Shown: piece after piece, positions 10,318-18,339 of the stretch
Layout of the letters: each line of letters starts with the position of its first letter
Numbering within the stretch: the stretch's first letter is position 1
NCBI RefSeq assembly: GCF_007988905.1
Contig: NZ_BJVA01000003.1
Location: 124,001 to 188,000 of the forward strand
DNA from: Gluconobacter kanchanaburiensis NBRC 103587
Lineage (GTDB): Bacteria; Pseudomonadota; Alphaproteobacteria; Acetobacterales; Acetobacteraceae
Reading direction: 5' to 3'
Length of the DNA stretch: 64,000 nucleotides
The notes under the pieces: model-generated
Seen by the model: the letters and a program-made list of their open reading frames with translations, nothing else
The model's database searches: none
What the model was told of the DNA's origin: nothing
Translations under genes and position numbers: made by a program

Positions 10318-10352
10318 AAAGGCGAGGGGATTATCCCTCGCCTTTTCTTTTT
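10318..10352 (+). terminator. Intrinsic terminator after htpG
   Basis: GGCGAGGG pairs with CCCTCGCC across a six-base loop (10321-10342), followed directly by TTTTCTTTTTCTTT. A textbook Rho-independent terminator that separates htpG from hldE. Confidence 0.93.
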
Positions 10353-10407
10353 CTTTCGCTCCTGTGACATATGAAGTGCCGTGCATGACTGAAGGAGACG
10401 CAGGCCC

Positions 10408-11847
10408 GTGATCGACGATTTTCGCTTTGGCCGTATCACGGTGATCGGTGACCTGCTTCTGGATCAGTATATTTCCGGGGATGTCAGCAGAATTTCTCCT
10501 GAAGCGCCTGTGCCTGTGGTGCTGCATGATGGTCTTCGCTGTGTGCCTGGAGGCGCGGCCAACGTTGCCGTCAATGCGGCTGCGCTGGGTGCGGAGGTTC
10601 ATCTGGTTGGTCTCGTGGGACATGATGAATCGGCGCAACGTCTGGAAGAGACGCTGAAGCTTTGGCCGACGATCCGGATCGGTGGAATTGTTTCGGCCCC
10701 TGACTGGACCACCATTACCAAGACCCGTGTTGTCAGTGGGCGTCAGCAGATTGTGCGGATCGATGTTGAAAAGCTTACCCCTCTCTCCAGGTCCTTACAG
10801 CAACGCATCATCGATGCCGCTACTCGCGCCATCGCGGTGTCCGATGTGCTGGTGTGCTCCGATTACGCCAAAGGAGTCCTGACGGATGAGGTCCTGCGGG
10901 CTGTTATCGCGGCCGGTCGGGAACGAGGCATTCCCGTCATAGTCGACCCTAAACGACGTACTCTGGAAGCTTATGCGGGTGCTACGCTCGTAACACCCAA
11001 TCGCATCGAAGCCGAGCAGGCCAGCGGTCTTTCGGCCCGTACGGATGCTGAAGTCCTGAACGTCGCGGAAACCCTTTCAAAGCAGTTCGGGGGGGATGTG
11101 CTTGTGACACGCTCGGAAGACGGCATGACGCTTTGGCAGCGGGCTTCAAAACCGCTGCATGTCGCTAGCCGCAAGTCCGAGGTCTTCGACGTCTCCGGTG
11201 CGGGCGATACTGTGGTGGCAACGGTGGCGGCCGTGCTGTCAGCGGGGCAGCCACTGGAAACGGCCGTCGTCATCGCAACAGCCGCGGCCGCTCTCTCTGT
11301 CAGTAAATTTGGGACTGCCACGGTTTCGCGCGAGGAACTTTGCCGCGAACTCCTGCAGGAAATGCCCGAAACAGGTGCACTGGTTCCGGTGGAGCAGGCG
11401 GCTCGTATTGTGGAAAACTGGCACCGGCATGGCGCGAAAGTGGTTTTCACTAATGGCTGCTTTGATCTGGTGCATCCGGGGCATGTCAGCCTTCTCCAGG
11501 CGGCAGCCCGCGAAGGAGACCGTCTTGTCGTGGCGCTGAATACGGACAGATCAGTCAGCCGCCTCAAAGGACCCACGCGCCCCGTACAGAAGGAAGAGGC
11601 TCGGGCTCGCGTGATCGGAGCCCTGCGATCGGTAGATCTCGTTGTGCTGTTCGATGACGACACGCCGCTGGAGGTGATCCGGATGCTGAAGCCGGATATT
11701 CTCGTCAAAGGTGCCGATTACACGGAAGACCAGGTGGTTGGCGCCGATATGGTCAAAGCTTATGGCGGCAAAGTTGTTCTCGTGGATCTCGTTGAGGGAC
11801 AATCTACGACCCGGCTGGTTCGCGGGATGCAGTTACCCTCGTCCTGA
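10408..11847 (+). CDS. hldE: Bifunctional heptose 7-phosphate kinase / heptose 1-phosphate adenylyltransferase
   Basis: 479 residues with two fused domains. Residues about 1-315 are a PfkB/ribokinase-type kinase (GGAANVAVNAAALG near the start; catalytic DVSGAGDT near 260) that makes heptose 1,7-bisphosphate. Residues about 340-479 are a nucleotidyltransferase (FTNGCFDLVHPGHVSLL with the HxGH motif) that makes ADP-heptose. Both steps supply heptose for the LPS inner core. The GTG start at 10408 is preceded by AAGGAG at 10392-10397. No other heptose genes are adjacent. The 3' end overlaps the convergent AraC-type gene by 15 bp. Confidence 0.95.
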   Translation: MIDDFRFGRITVIGDLLLDQYISGDVSRISPEAPVPVVLHDGLRCVPGGAANVAVNAAALGAEVHLVGLVGHDESAQRLEETLKLWPTIRIGGIVSAPDWTTITKTRVVSGRQQIVRIDVEKLTPLSRSLQQRIIDAATRAIAVSDVLVCSDYAKGVLTDEVLRAVIAAGRERGIPVIVDPKRRTLEAYAGATLVTPNRIEAEQASGLSARTDAEVLNVAETLSKQFGGDVLVTRSEDGMTLWQRASKPLHVASRKSEVFDVSGAGDTVVATVAAVLSAGQPLETAVVIATAAAALSVSKFGTATVSREELCRELLQEMPETGALVPVEQAARIVENWHRHGAKVVFTNGCFDLVHPGHVSLLQAAAREGDRLVVALNTDRSVSRLKGPTRPVQKEEARARVIGALRSVDLVVLFDDDTPLEVIRMLKPDILVKGADYTEDQVVGADMVKAYGGKVVLVDLVEGQSTTRLVRGMQLPSS

Positions 11848-12723
11848 CAGATGGGGTTTGTGGAGAACGCGCTGGCGGATCTCGCGCGGTGATGCACCGA
11901 ATTTCTGACGGAAACGACGTGAGAAATGGGCAGCGTTGCGAAACCCGTGATTGAGCGCGATCTGTGCGATGGGGAGCGCGTCATGGGTCGGGTTCGTCAG
12001 GTCCGCATGAATCCGTTCCAGGCGGCGATTGAGAATCCAGCCCGCCACCGCGCCCGTTTCCCCATCGAAAAGCTGATAGAGTGCACGGGTTGAAATTCCG
12101 GACGCATCCGCAATGCGCTGTGGCGTCAGGTCAGGTTCGTGCAGGCGTGTTTCGATATAATGACGGATCTGTTTTTGCCGATGCCTGCGACGGCCTGCCA
12201 CGCTGATTTCGAGATCCAGACAGTCCAAAATCGTCGTGATCAGAAGGTCCGTCAAGTGTTGCAGCAGACGCTGGCTGGTCTGTGGAACGGCATCTTCCAG
12301 ACATCCGTCTTCCAACAGGCAGGCAAATGACAGGAGGAAAGCTCCTGGTCCCCTGTCGATGTCAAATTTCAAGGGAGGCAGTCCACTCAGCATGGGGAGA
12401 TGCCGCAGAAGGGCAGGGCGCCTGACACTGAGCAGATAAACATCTGTTGTGGGTTCGATGGCGGGAGGTGCGGTTAGTGCCGCGAACTGCCTTTGGTCAA
12501 GATAGAGTGTTCCCTTTGATTCCCGTGACAGTACAAGAACGGCCCGATCCTGTTTGAGGGTCTCCAGAACAGCTGCAGAGAGCGCCGTGCTAAGACGTGC
12601 CACCACGGGATCCATCCCCCGGGGAGGGACGGCAAGTGTGGCAAGCGGTACGATACGCTGTGTATTCAGGTCACCGCGAGGGGTGTCGGTCACGGTCGGG
12701 CTCTGTGTGAAAAAAGAAAACAC
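11833..12723 (-). CDS. AraC-family transcriptional regulator
   Basis: 296 residues. The C-terminal ~100 residues form the double helix-turn-helix of AraC regulators (LTPQRIADASGISTRALYQL and IAQIALNHGFRNAAHFSRRF, with the GF-x-AHFSR-F signature). The N-terminal ~180 residues resemble an effector-binding domain of the AraC-like ligand-binding type, but the ligand is unknown. It is a single gene convergent with hldE. The 180 bp upstream (12724-12903) are AT-rich and contain no gene; they also hold the 3' end region of the YhaN-like gene. Confidence 0.86.
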   Translation of the reverse strand: MFSFFTQSPTVTDTPRGDLNTQRIVPLATLAVPPRGMDPVVARLSTALSAAVLETLKQDRAVLVLSRESKGTLYLDQRQFAALTAPPAIEPTTDVYLLSVRRPALLRHLPMLSGLPPLKFDIDRGPGAFLLSFACLLEDGCLEDAVPQTSQRLLQHLTDLLITTILDCLDLEISVAGRRRHRQKQIRHYIETRLHEPDLTPQRIADASGISTRALYQLFDGETGAVAGWILNRRLERIHADLTNPTHDALPIAQIALNHGFRNAAHFSRRFRQKFGASPREIRQRVLHKPHLSGRG

Positions 12724-12903
12724 CGTTAAGCATCCTGTTCGGAGAATGATCTCCGGGGAGGCAGAAGACGGTTCAGGGGATATAGGAAAGATAGGATGAA
12801 ATGAAAATAGAGGCGTTGTATTTCATTCTATGTCTGGAAAATCTTTACTCCTGAGACTCCGGATCATTGAACGTTATAAAAGTAAAAAATTTTTATAAAT
12901 TTT

Positions 12904-15900
12904 CTATAGTTCTATAGTTTGAGAAGATAGTTTCGATTGATTTAGTATATACCCATGATGGGTAAAAAACAAAACCTGCGTTTTCTTTGAAATTTCGGAA
13001 AGTATATCAAGCCCGGCTGCTGTTCTTTCTTCGTCAAACGTGATGAACAGGTCATCGGCTAGGAACGGCAGCCGGATTCCACGTTCCAGCGCCTGTTCGA
13101 CCGAGGCGAGACGCAGAGCCAGATAAAGCTGGTCCCGTGTGCCCTCGCTCATGGCGTTCACTGGTACGAGCGCTGTATTCCCCGGACGACGCCCGGCCAG
13201 CATGATACCCCCCGTGCTTTCCTCTTCTGTCGCGAGCCCGCAATATCGTCCCAGCGTCAGACGGGAGAACAGGTTTCCAGCCCGTGACAGGAGGGGGCCA
13301 TGGGTTTTCTGCCGCTCCTGTTCGACCAGTCGCGAGAGCATCATCTGCTGGAGCCGGAGCGAGACATAACGATTGGCACGCTCGGCAATTTCCGCTTCGG
13401 TCTCCTGAATTTCTTCCGCTGTATCATGCACGCCGCGGGCGGTCTCCAGTTCGGACAGGGCGGCCCGTGCCTTGAAAAGACGTTCGTTCACTTCGGAGCG
13501 CCGGGCATCCAGCGTCGCGGTTTCGGCTTCAAGAGCTTCAAAATCCTGTTCAAGCCGCTGCGGGTCCGTTGTGCGCGCTTCCTCCAGAAGAGCGTCAAGC
13601 GGCCTGCCCTGTCCCGCCTGCAAAATCTGTGTCCTCAGTTCATCGCGCCTGTTACACAATGTCGCCCTGTGCTGCGCCCCGGAGAGCGCCTGACGCAGGT
13701 CTTCGTCCTGTGGTGCGCCGAGCCGGACACGCAAAGGAGCCAGTTGCGCCTCTAGTGCTGAAAGACGCAGCCCGGACTGCAGGATGTCATCTTCCAGAGC
13801 GGCCCGCTGTTGCAGAACGGTCTGTCGCTCCTGTTCGCGGGTCAGTTCGCGTTTCAGAAAAGCGTCAAGTTCCGTGGCATCCCGCTGTTCATAACGCTCA
13901 AGGAATACCGTCAGAGCAGCTTTGAACGATGCAATATCCTGCGCGTCGGACGCCTGCTCCCTGCTCTCGCTTTCAAGGCGCCCCCGGATCGTGCGTGCTT
14001 CGCGCATGTCCTGCACATCGACCCGTTCCGGCCGTCCGGGATAATGACAGGCCTGACATGCGACGCTCCAGTCCTTGTTCCATTGTGCCTGACTGCGATC
14101 CAGTTCAGACAGTCTCGTCCTGTCCTGTGTCAGGGTTTTTTCAAGACGCAGACGATCCGTCGCCAGAGTCTCATGACGTTTTGCCAGCGCTTCGTCATGC
14201 TCCAGAAGCGAGGATGCCTGCCGGATCTGAACTGCCAGCCGGTCGGATGTGAAGGTCTTGACGAACACTTCCAGTCGGCGGCGCATTTCATCCCGGCTGG
14301 CTTTTGCTGCATGAAGCTGCGTCCTTTCGGCATGCAGGGCATCTTCTGCCGACAGTGCGCCCTGTCGGCGCGTTATCCACGCCTGAACCAGCGCCGGAGG
14401 AAGAACCGGCAGCCCGAGCGTCTCCAGCGTCTTTTCCCAGTCCGCCTTTCGCCGATCGAGTTCCGCTGCGGCATGCTGTGCCCTGCGGTGTGCATCCTGT
14501 ATCCGGAGTGACAGATCTTCTTCCTGCCGCACCAGTGCAGCCAGTTGCGCCGATTGTTCGGCATGAGCGTGTCGTCGGTCGGCCAGACTGTCCGCGTTAT
14601 GGACCAGAATCCCGAACGCCGCGCGCATTTCGGCTGGCAGACACGTTCCTGACTCGGAATGGTTTTCCATCACCTGCCAGAGGCGGTCACGTTCCTGTCG
14701 GGCCGCGGAAAGCTGTTCCCGCGAAACAGCATGACCTTCTTCTTCCAGCCTTCTGCGTTCCAGCATCAGTTTTGCAGCGGTTTCTTCCCCGGCCTGAGCG
14801 TCTTCAAGCGCCATGCGTCGCTGATCGTCCAGAGAAGCCCAAAAGCGGCATTCCTCTTCGAGAACGGCGCTGTCCGGTAGGGCAATCTCCCTCAGATCCC
14901 CGCGTCGATCTGTCGTTTTCGGTCGCCAGGGTGCAAGTGCGCCATATGCTTCGGCGGTAAGGTTTTCGTGGCGTGAAACGGCCTCTTCAAGCGTATCGAT
15001 CCTGTCGTCGATCGGTCCGAGGCTTCTTGCATCCTCGATTTCCAGCCTGAAAAGACGCAGCCGGTCTGGAGTAGGCGGTTCGACCGGAGCTGTTGCACCC
15101 TCTTCTCCGGCCGCCACAAAGGTTTCCAGCGCCCGCTCCGCATCCTGAATGCGGGCGCGAAGTTCCGTCTCCTGCGCGTGCAGCAGGGCACGGGCATCAA
15201 GCCGGCGGGTCAGATCATCCAGTGCCGAAACTTCTGGCAGGTTTCCCGGCTCCTGTCCCTTTTCATAGCCATGTCGTGCCCAGAACTGCTCAAGCCAGAT
15301 CCCGTCCCGTGTCATGCGGGTTTCCCGGTCTGCGGAGGCCGCATTCAGACGCTCGACAAGCGTGCTTCTGGCCAGAAGGGCGCGGATATCGTCCTGATCC
15401 GCAAGAACGGGATGACGCTCTCCGAACGCGCCGGAATCTTTCAGAACGGCCGCGAGTTTTCCGTTCAGGATCGACAGGGCCTGTTTTTCGTGGCGCAGGT
15501 TTTCAAGCGTTTCGCTGATCCGGTCGCATTCCTGCATGGAAAGACCATGGTCGGGAAGCCTGCTGATTTCCTCTTCTGTCTCTCTGAGCTTCTGGTAGGG
15601 AACAGCCGTCATTTTCAGGCGCGAATTCTCCCGCCGACGCACGCCAAGACGGGCAGAGTCCTCGTCGCAGGTTGCCTTTCCCGTTTCTGAAAGAGAAAGT
15701 TCTTTTGTTGCAATGGAAAGCTGCCGTGCGGTTGTCGTCTGATTGCGCAGCGATTTCTGCAACTCGGTAAGTCTGGTTTGCGCCTGTTTCAGCCCCGATT
15801 TGGAAGATCGGAATTTCCACTCGGCACTGGCTTCGTCCTCCAGGGAACTGGAAAGCCTGCCGATCCCTTCCAGACCGAGCCCGGCCGCCAGAAGCTGAAG

Positions 15901-16335
15901 CCCTGCATCATCCTTCAGGCGTCGCATGTCTTCTCCGCCTTCGCGGAGCCGCGCATGATCCAGCGCCCATGCCGCTTCAAAGTCCTTCGCGTCCAGCCCC
16001 CCGAGCCATGTTTTCAGTGTCAGGTCATCCAGCGGTGTTTCATCATCAGGTGCGAAAAGCGTCTGGCTCCGCCCTCTGCGCCGGATTCCTTCAAGAAGCG
16101 TTCCATCCTGTTCCAGACAGGCGCCGACCCGCAGCAGCGATGCCGCTGTCCTCCAGTCTCCGGAAATATGATGTGGAAACCCGAACAGAAAATCCCGGAT
16201 CGCGCAGAGCGTGGTCGATTTTCCGGCTTCGTTGGGACCATAAATGACATGCAGATCCCGCTCGCCTTTCGGAAAGGCCAGAGTGGTGTCCTGAAAGCCG
16301 CCGTAGCGCAGGAGGTCGAGCCGTTCGAAGCGCAT
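12904..16335 (-). CDS. YhaN/SbcC-like SMC-type ATPase
   Basis: 1143 residues. Walker A GPNEAGKST is at residues 33-41; the C-terminal half-site has an ABC-type signature variant (MSEGTRDQLYLALRLA) and Walker B (LPFLADDLFITFDEE), ending ILSEISKKTQVLFFTHH. About 850 residues of Gln/Arg/Glu-rich coiled coil separate the two halves, with no visible zinc-hook CxxC, as in the YhaN branch rather than SbcC/Rad50 proper. The start ATG overlaps the stop of the upstream nuclease gene by one base (TGATG), so the two are translationally coupled and probably form a complex acting on DNA ends. The final residues extend into an AT-rich 3' region. Confidence 0.87.
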   Translation of the reverse strand: MRFERLDLLRYGGFQDTTLAFPKGERDLHVIYGPNEAGKSTTLCAIRDFLFGFPHHISGDWRTAASLLRVGACLEQDGTLLEGIRRRGRSQTLFAPDDETPLDDLTLKTWLGGLDAKDFEAAWALDHARLREGGEDMRRLKDDAGLQLLAAGLGLEGIGRLSSSLEDEASAEWKFRSSKSGLKQAQTRLTELQKSLRNQTTTARQLSIATKELSLSETGKATCDEDSARLGVRRRENSRLKMTAVPYQKLRETEEEISRLPDHGLSMQECDRISETLENLRHEKQALSILNGKLAAVLKDSGAFGERHPVLADQDDIRALLARSTLVERLNAASADRETRMTRDGIWLEQFWARHGYEKGQEPGNLPEVSALDDLTRRLDARALLHAQETELRARIQDAERALETFVAAGEEGATAPVEPPTPDRLRLFRLEIEDARSLGPIDDRIDTLEEAVSRHENLTAEAYGALAPWRPKTTDRRGDLREIALPDSAVLEEECRFWASLDDQRRMALEDAQAGEETAAKLMLERRRLEEEGHAVSREQLSAARQERDRLWQVMENHSESGTCLPAEMRAAFGILVHNADSLADRRHAHAEQSAQLAALVRQEEDLSLRIQDAHRRAQHAAAELDRRKADWEKTLETLGLPVLPPALVQAWITRRQGALSAEDALHAERTQLHAAKASRDEMRRRLEVFVKTFTSDRLAVQIRQASSLLEHDEALAKRHETLATDRLRLEKTLTQDRTRLSELDRSQAQWNKDWSVACQACHYPGRPERVDVQDMREARTIRGRLESESREQASDAQDIASFKAALTVFLERYEQRDATELDAFLKRELTREQERQTVLQQRAALEDDILQSGLRLSALEAQLAPLRVRLGAPQDEDLRQALSGAQHRATLCNRRDELRTQILQAGQGRPLDALLEEARTTDPQRLEQDFEALEAETATLDARRSEVNERLFKARAALSELETARGVHDTAEEIQETEAEIAERANRYVSLRLQQMMLSRLVEQERQKTHGPLLSRAGNLFSRLTLGRYCGLATEEESTGGIMLAGRRPGNTALVPVNAMSEGTRDQLYLALRLASVEQALERGIRLPFLADDLFITFDEERTAAGLDILSEISKKTQVLFFTHHGYILNQSKLSSQTIEL

Positions 16336-17573
16336 CAGCCTGCATCCCCGACTAGCCGCGCCCGCAACGCCGCTTTGGCCTCTTCAAGTGGAAACTGCCC
16401 TTCGGCCATCAGGCTCTCCCGCTCCACGCAGGCGGGCAGGGCGGAGAAAAACCCTTCAAACGCACCCGGCAGGGAGTCCAGGAAGTCTTCGTCCCGCATC
16501 AGTCCTTCAAGCGCCAGATCCAGTTCCCGCGTCTCCGTCACGCCAGTCCGATGCTCCGGCGCGGAGGTCTCGTTCAGGATCTTTTCCAGACCGATCTGTG
16601 CTCCGCCTGATGTCATCGATGCCGCAATGACCCGCAGATCCTCTTTCCATATCTTCGAGGCGCACAGCTTGTCGTGAAGATGGCTCTGTCCCGTCAGCAC
16701 CACCCTCGCAATCAGCGTTCGTCCCCCCGCTTCGGAGAGCGCGTTTTCCATCCTGCGCCGCGCGGTCCCCATGATAGCCTCCATGTCGTGCAGGTCGCTG
16801 ACATCCAGTTCCAGCCGACACCAGCGCACGACGTCGCATTCCACGAACGTGACGGACCGGACAATCCCGTCTTCCACCGTCACCAGTTCGCAGCCACAGG
16901 CCCCGGTTTCCCGGGCATGCCGGCCCTGAAGCACACCAGGAAACACGATCCACGGATGCTCGCAGACGATCTCGCGTGCATGGACATGCCCCAGCGCCCA
17001 GTAATCATAACCTTTGGTAGAAAGCGTCTCGACGGAGCAGGGGGCATAGGTTTCATGCGCCCCATAACCGGATAACGACGTATGGAGCACACCAATATTG
17101 AAACACCCCGGCACCGGCGCAGGATAGGTGCGCGTCATATCCTGCGTGACATGCCGGTCCTGGAAACTCTGCCCGTGCAGCGCTACGCCCAGTTCGGGCC
17201 AGTGCAGCGTCTGGGGCGCATCATAGGAAAAATGATCGATCCCGGCTGGCAGAGGCAGGTCACGCGCAATGACTGACTGGGCATCATGATTGCCGGAAAG
17301 CGTCACGACCCGGATCCCGGCCTGAACCAGCCGACTGAGCGCCCGGACCATGTAAAGCCCGGTTCCCACGTCCTGCCAGGTGCCGTCATACAGATCACCG
17401 GCCAGCACGACGAAATCCACTTTCTCCGTCAGCGCCGTCTCGACCAGCCGGTCCAGCGCGCGACGTGTGGACCCCCGGATTTCCGCTTCCGGAAGACCGT
17501 CATAGCGGCTCAACCCCCTTAAGGGGCTGTCCAGATGAATGTCAGCAGCATGCAGAAAGCGGAATGAAGACAT
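16335..17573 (-). CDS. YhaO/SbcD-like metallophosphoesterase (DNA repair exonuclease)
   Basis: 412 residues. Calcineurin-like phosphoesterase motifs are all present: ADIHLDSPLRGL (residues 10-21), VLAGDLYDG, SGNHD and the later LGHVHARE. This is the Mre11/SbcD/YhaO family, two-metal nucleases that process DNA breaks together with an SMC-type ATPase, here encoded immediately downstream with a one-base overlap. Length and absence of a capping domain fit YhaO. Nothing upstream suggests SOS control; the start is 15 bp from a possible GC-rich leader and no operator was recognised. Confidence 0.88.
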   Translation of the reverse strand: MSSFRFLHAADIHLDSPLRGLSRYDGLPEAEIRGSTRRALDRLVETALTEKVDFVVLAGDLYDGTWQDVGTGLYMVRALSRLVQAGIRVVTLSGNHDAQSVIARDLPLPAGIDHFSYDAPQTLHWPELGVALHGQSFQDRHVTQDMTRTYPAPVPGCFNIGVLHTSLSGYGAHETYAPCSVETLSTKGYDYWALGHVHAREIVCEHPWIVFPGVLQGRHARETGACGCELVTVEDGIVRSVTFVECDVVRWCRLELDVSDLHDMEAIMGTARRRMENALSEAGGRTLIARVVLTGQSHLHDKLCASKIWKEDLRVIAASMTSGGAQIGLEKILNETSAPEHRTGVTETRELDLALEGLMRDEDFLDSLPGAFEGFFSALPACVERESLMAEGQFPLEEAKAALRARLVGDAG

Positions 17574-17666
17574 GCGGGAAGTTTACGCCCTCGCAGATGT
17601 CTTGCAAGCCGGTTCGCGGATCCCGGCTGATCTGTTTCGGAAGACGGATTTCGACGGAGAGCTATT

Positions 17667-18185
17667 TCAGGACGTCGCCTTCTGGCTCGCGGCCAGATAT
17701 TGCGACGTGATTTCCGGCATCAGGCTTGCAAGAGCATCGGTGGCAGCCGTTTCCTCGTCCTTCAGGCAGTCCAGAACGGCCGCGTCCTGCGTAAAGCCAA
17801 GCTGGCGCGCCATCAGGATCAGAGACCGTAGGGAGGCGATCTGATGCGCGCGATACCCGCTCGCCGCCAGAACGTTTTTCAGCACATCATGATCCTCGCC
17901 GCCATGCAGCAGGCCCGAGACCGTGCTGAGAATGGACGACACCGTTTCGTGGGGCACCGGGGCAGGGTGGCCATGCCGGGACAGAAGCGTTGTGATTTCC
18001 CGCGCGTGGCTCCGGCTCATGGCCAGATCCTCTTCCATGCGGCGGCACAGCCCTGGATACTGCTCGCAGACAAACAGCTCCGACAGCGTCGTCTCGATCG
18101 CCTTGGACTCAATGGACAGGTGATCGCGAAGGGCGCCCAGATAGATGTCCGGCCCCGATCTGGCCGTCGTTCTCGTTCTGCCCAC
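17667..18185 (-). CDS. DUF892/YciE-like ferritin-like protein
   Basis: 172 residues, all helical. The N-terminal half matches the ferritin-like DUF892 pattern (YLGALRDHLSIESKAIETTLSEL, then a helix of EEDLAMSRSHAREI), and the C-terminal half a second helical pair (ASLRSLILMARQLGFTQDAAVLDCLKDEE). Members of this family are stress-associated and of unclear activity. Not all canonical metal-binding Glu/His of ferritins are obvious, so function as a metal protein is not shown. It is 93 bp upstream of the nuclease gene on the same strand and could share its promoter. Confidence 0.6.
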   Translation of the reverse strand: MGRTRTTARSGPDIYLGALRDHLSIESKAIETTLSELFVCEQYPGLCRRMEEDLAMSRSHAREITTLLSRHGHPAPVPHETVSSILSTVSGLLHGGEDHDVLKNVLAASGYRAHQIASLRSLILMARQLGFTQDAAVLDCLKDEETAATDALASLMPEITSQYLAASQKATS

Positions 18186-18281
18186 CGTGGATCCTTTTCA
18201 TCTCTGGTGTAATGTAAATGGCCATATCGGCAGGGTGAGCGCAAGGGGCGGTCAGCGCTCCAGACGCGCCATGCAGACATG

Positions 18282-18312
18282 AAAAACCCCATGCCGGAGA
18301 CCAGCATGGGGT
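18282..18312 (-). terminator. Intrinsic terminator after the TonB receptor
   Basis: On the minus strand CCCCATGC pairs with GCATGGGG (18287-18294 with 18304-18311) around a nine-base loop and is followed by TTTTT. It lies 28 bp beyond the stop of the receptor gene and isolates it from the ferritin-like gene. Confidence 0.9.
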
Positions 18313-18339
18313 ATTCAGTTTCAGCAGGATCTGAAGGGA

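Noticed and set aside
13810-14511. Plus-strand open frame of 233 codons inside the YhaN-like gene
   Set aside because: It is a shadow on the strand opposite a well-supported ATPase; Pro/Arg/Cys-rich with no family match.
15778-16677. Plus-strand open frame of 299 codons
   Set aside because: It spans the junction of two coupled minus-strand genes (YhaO and YhaN types) whose motifs are clear; shadow.
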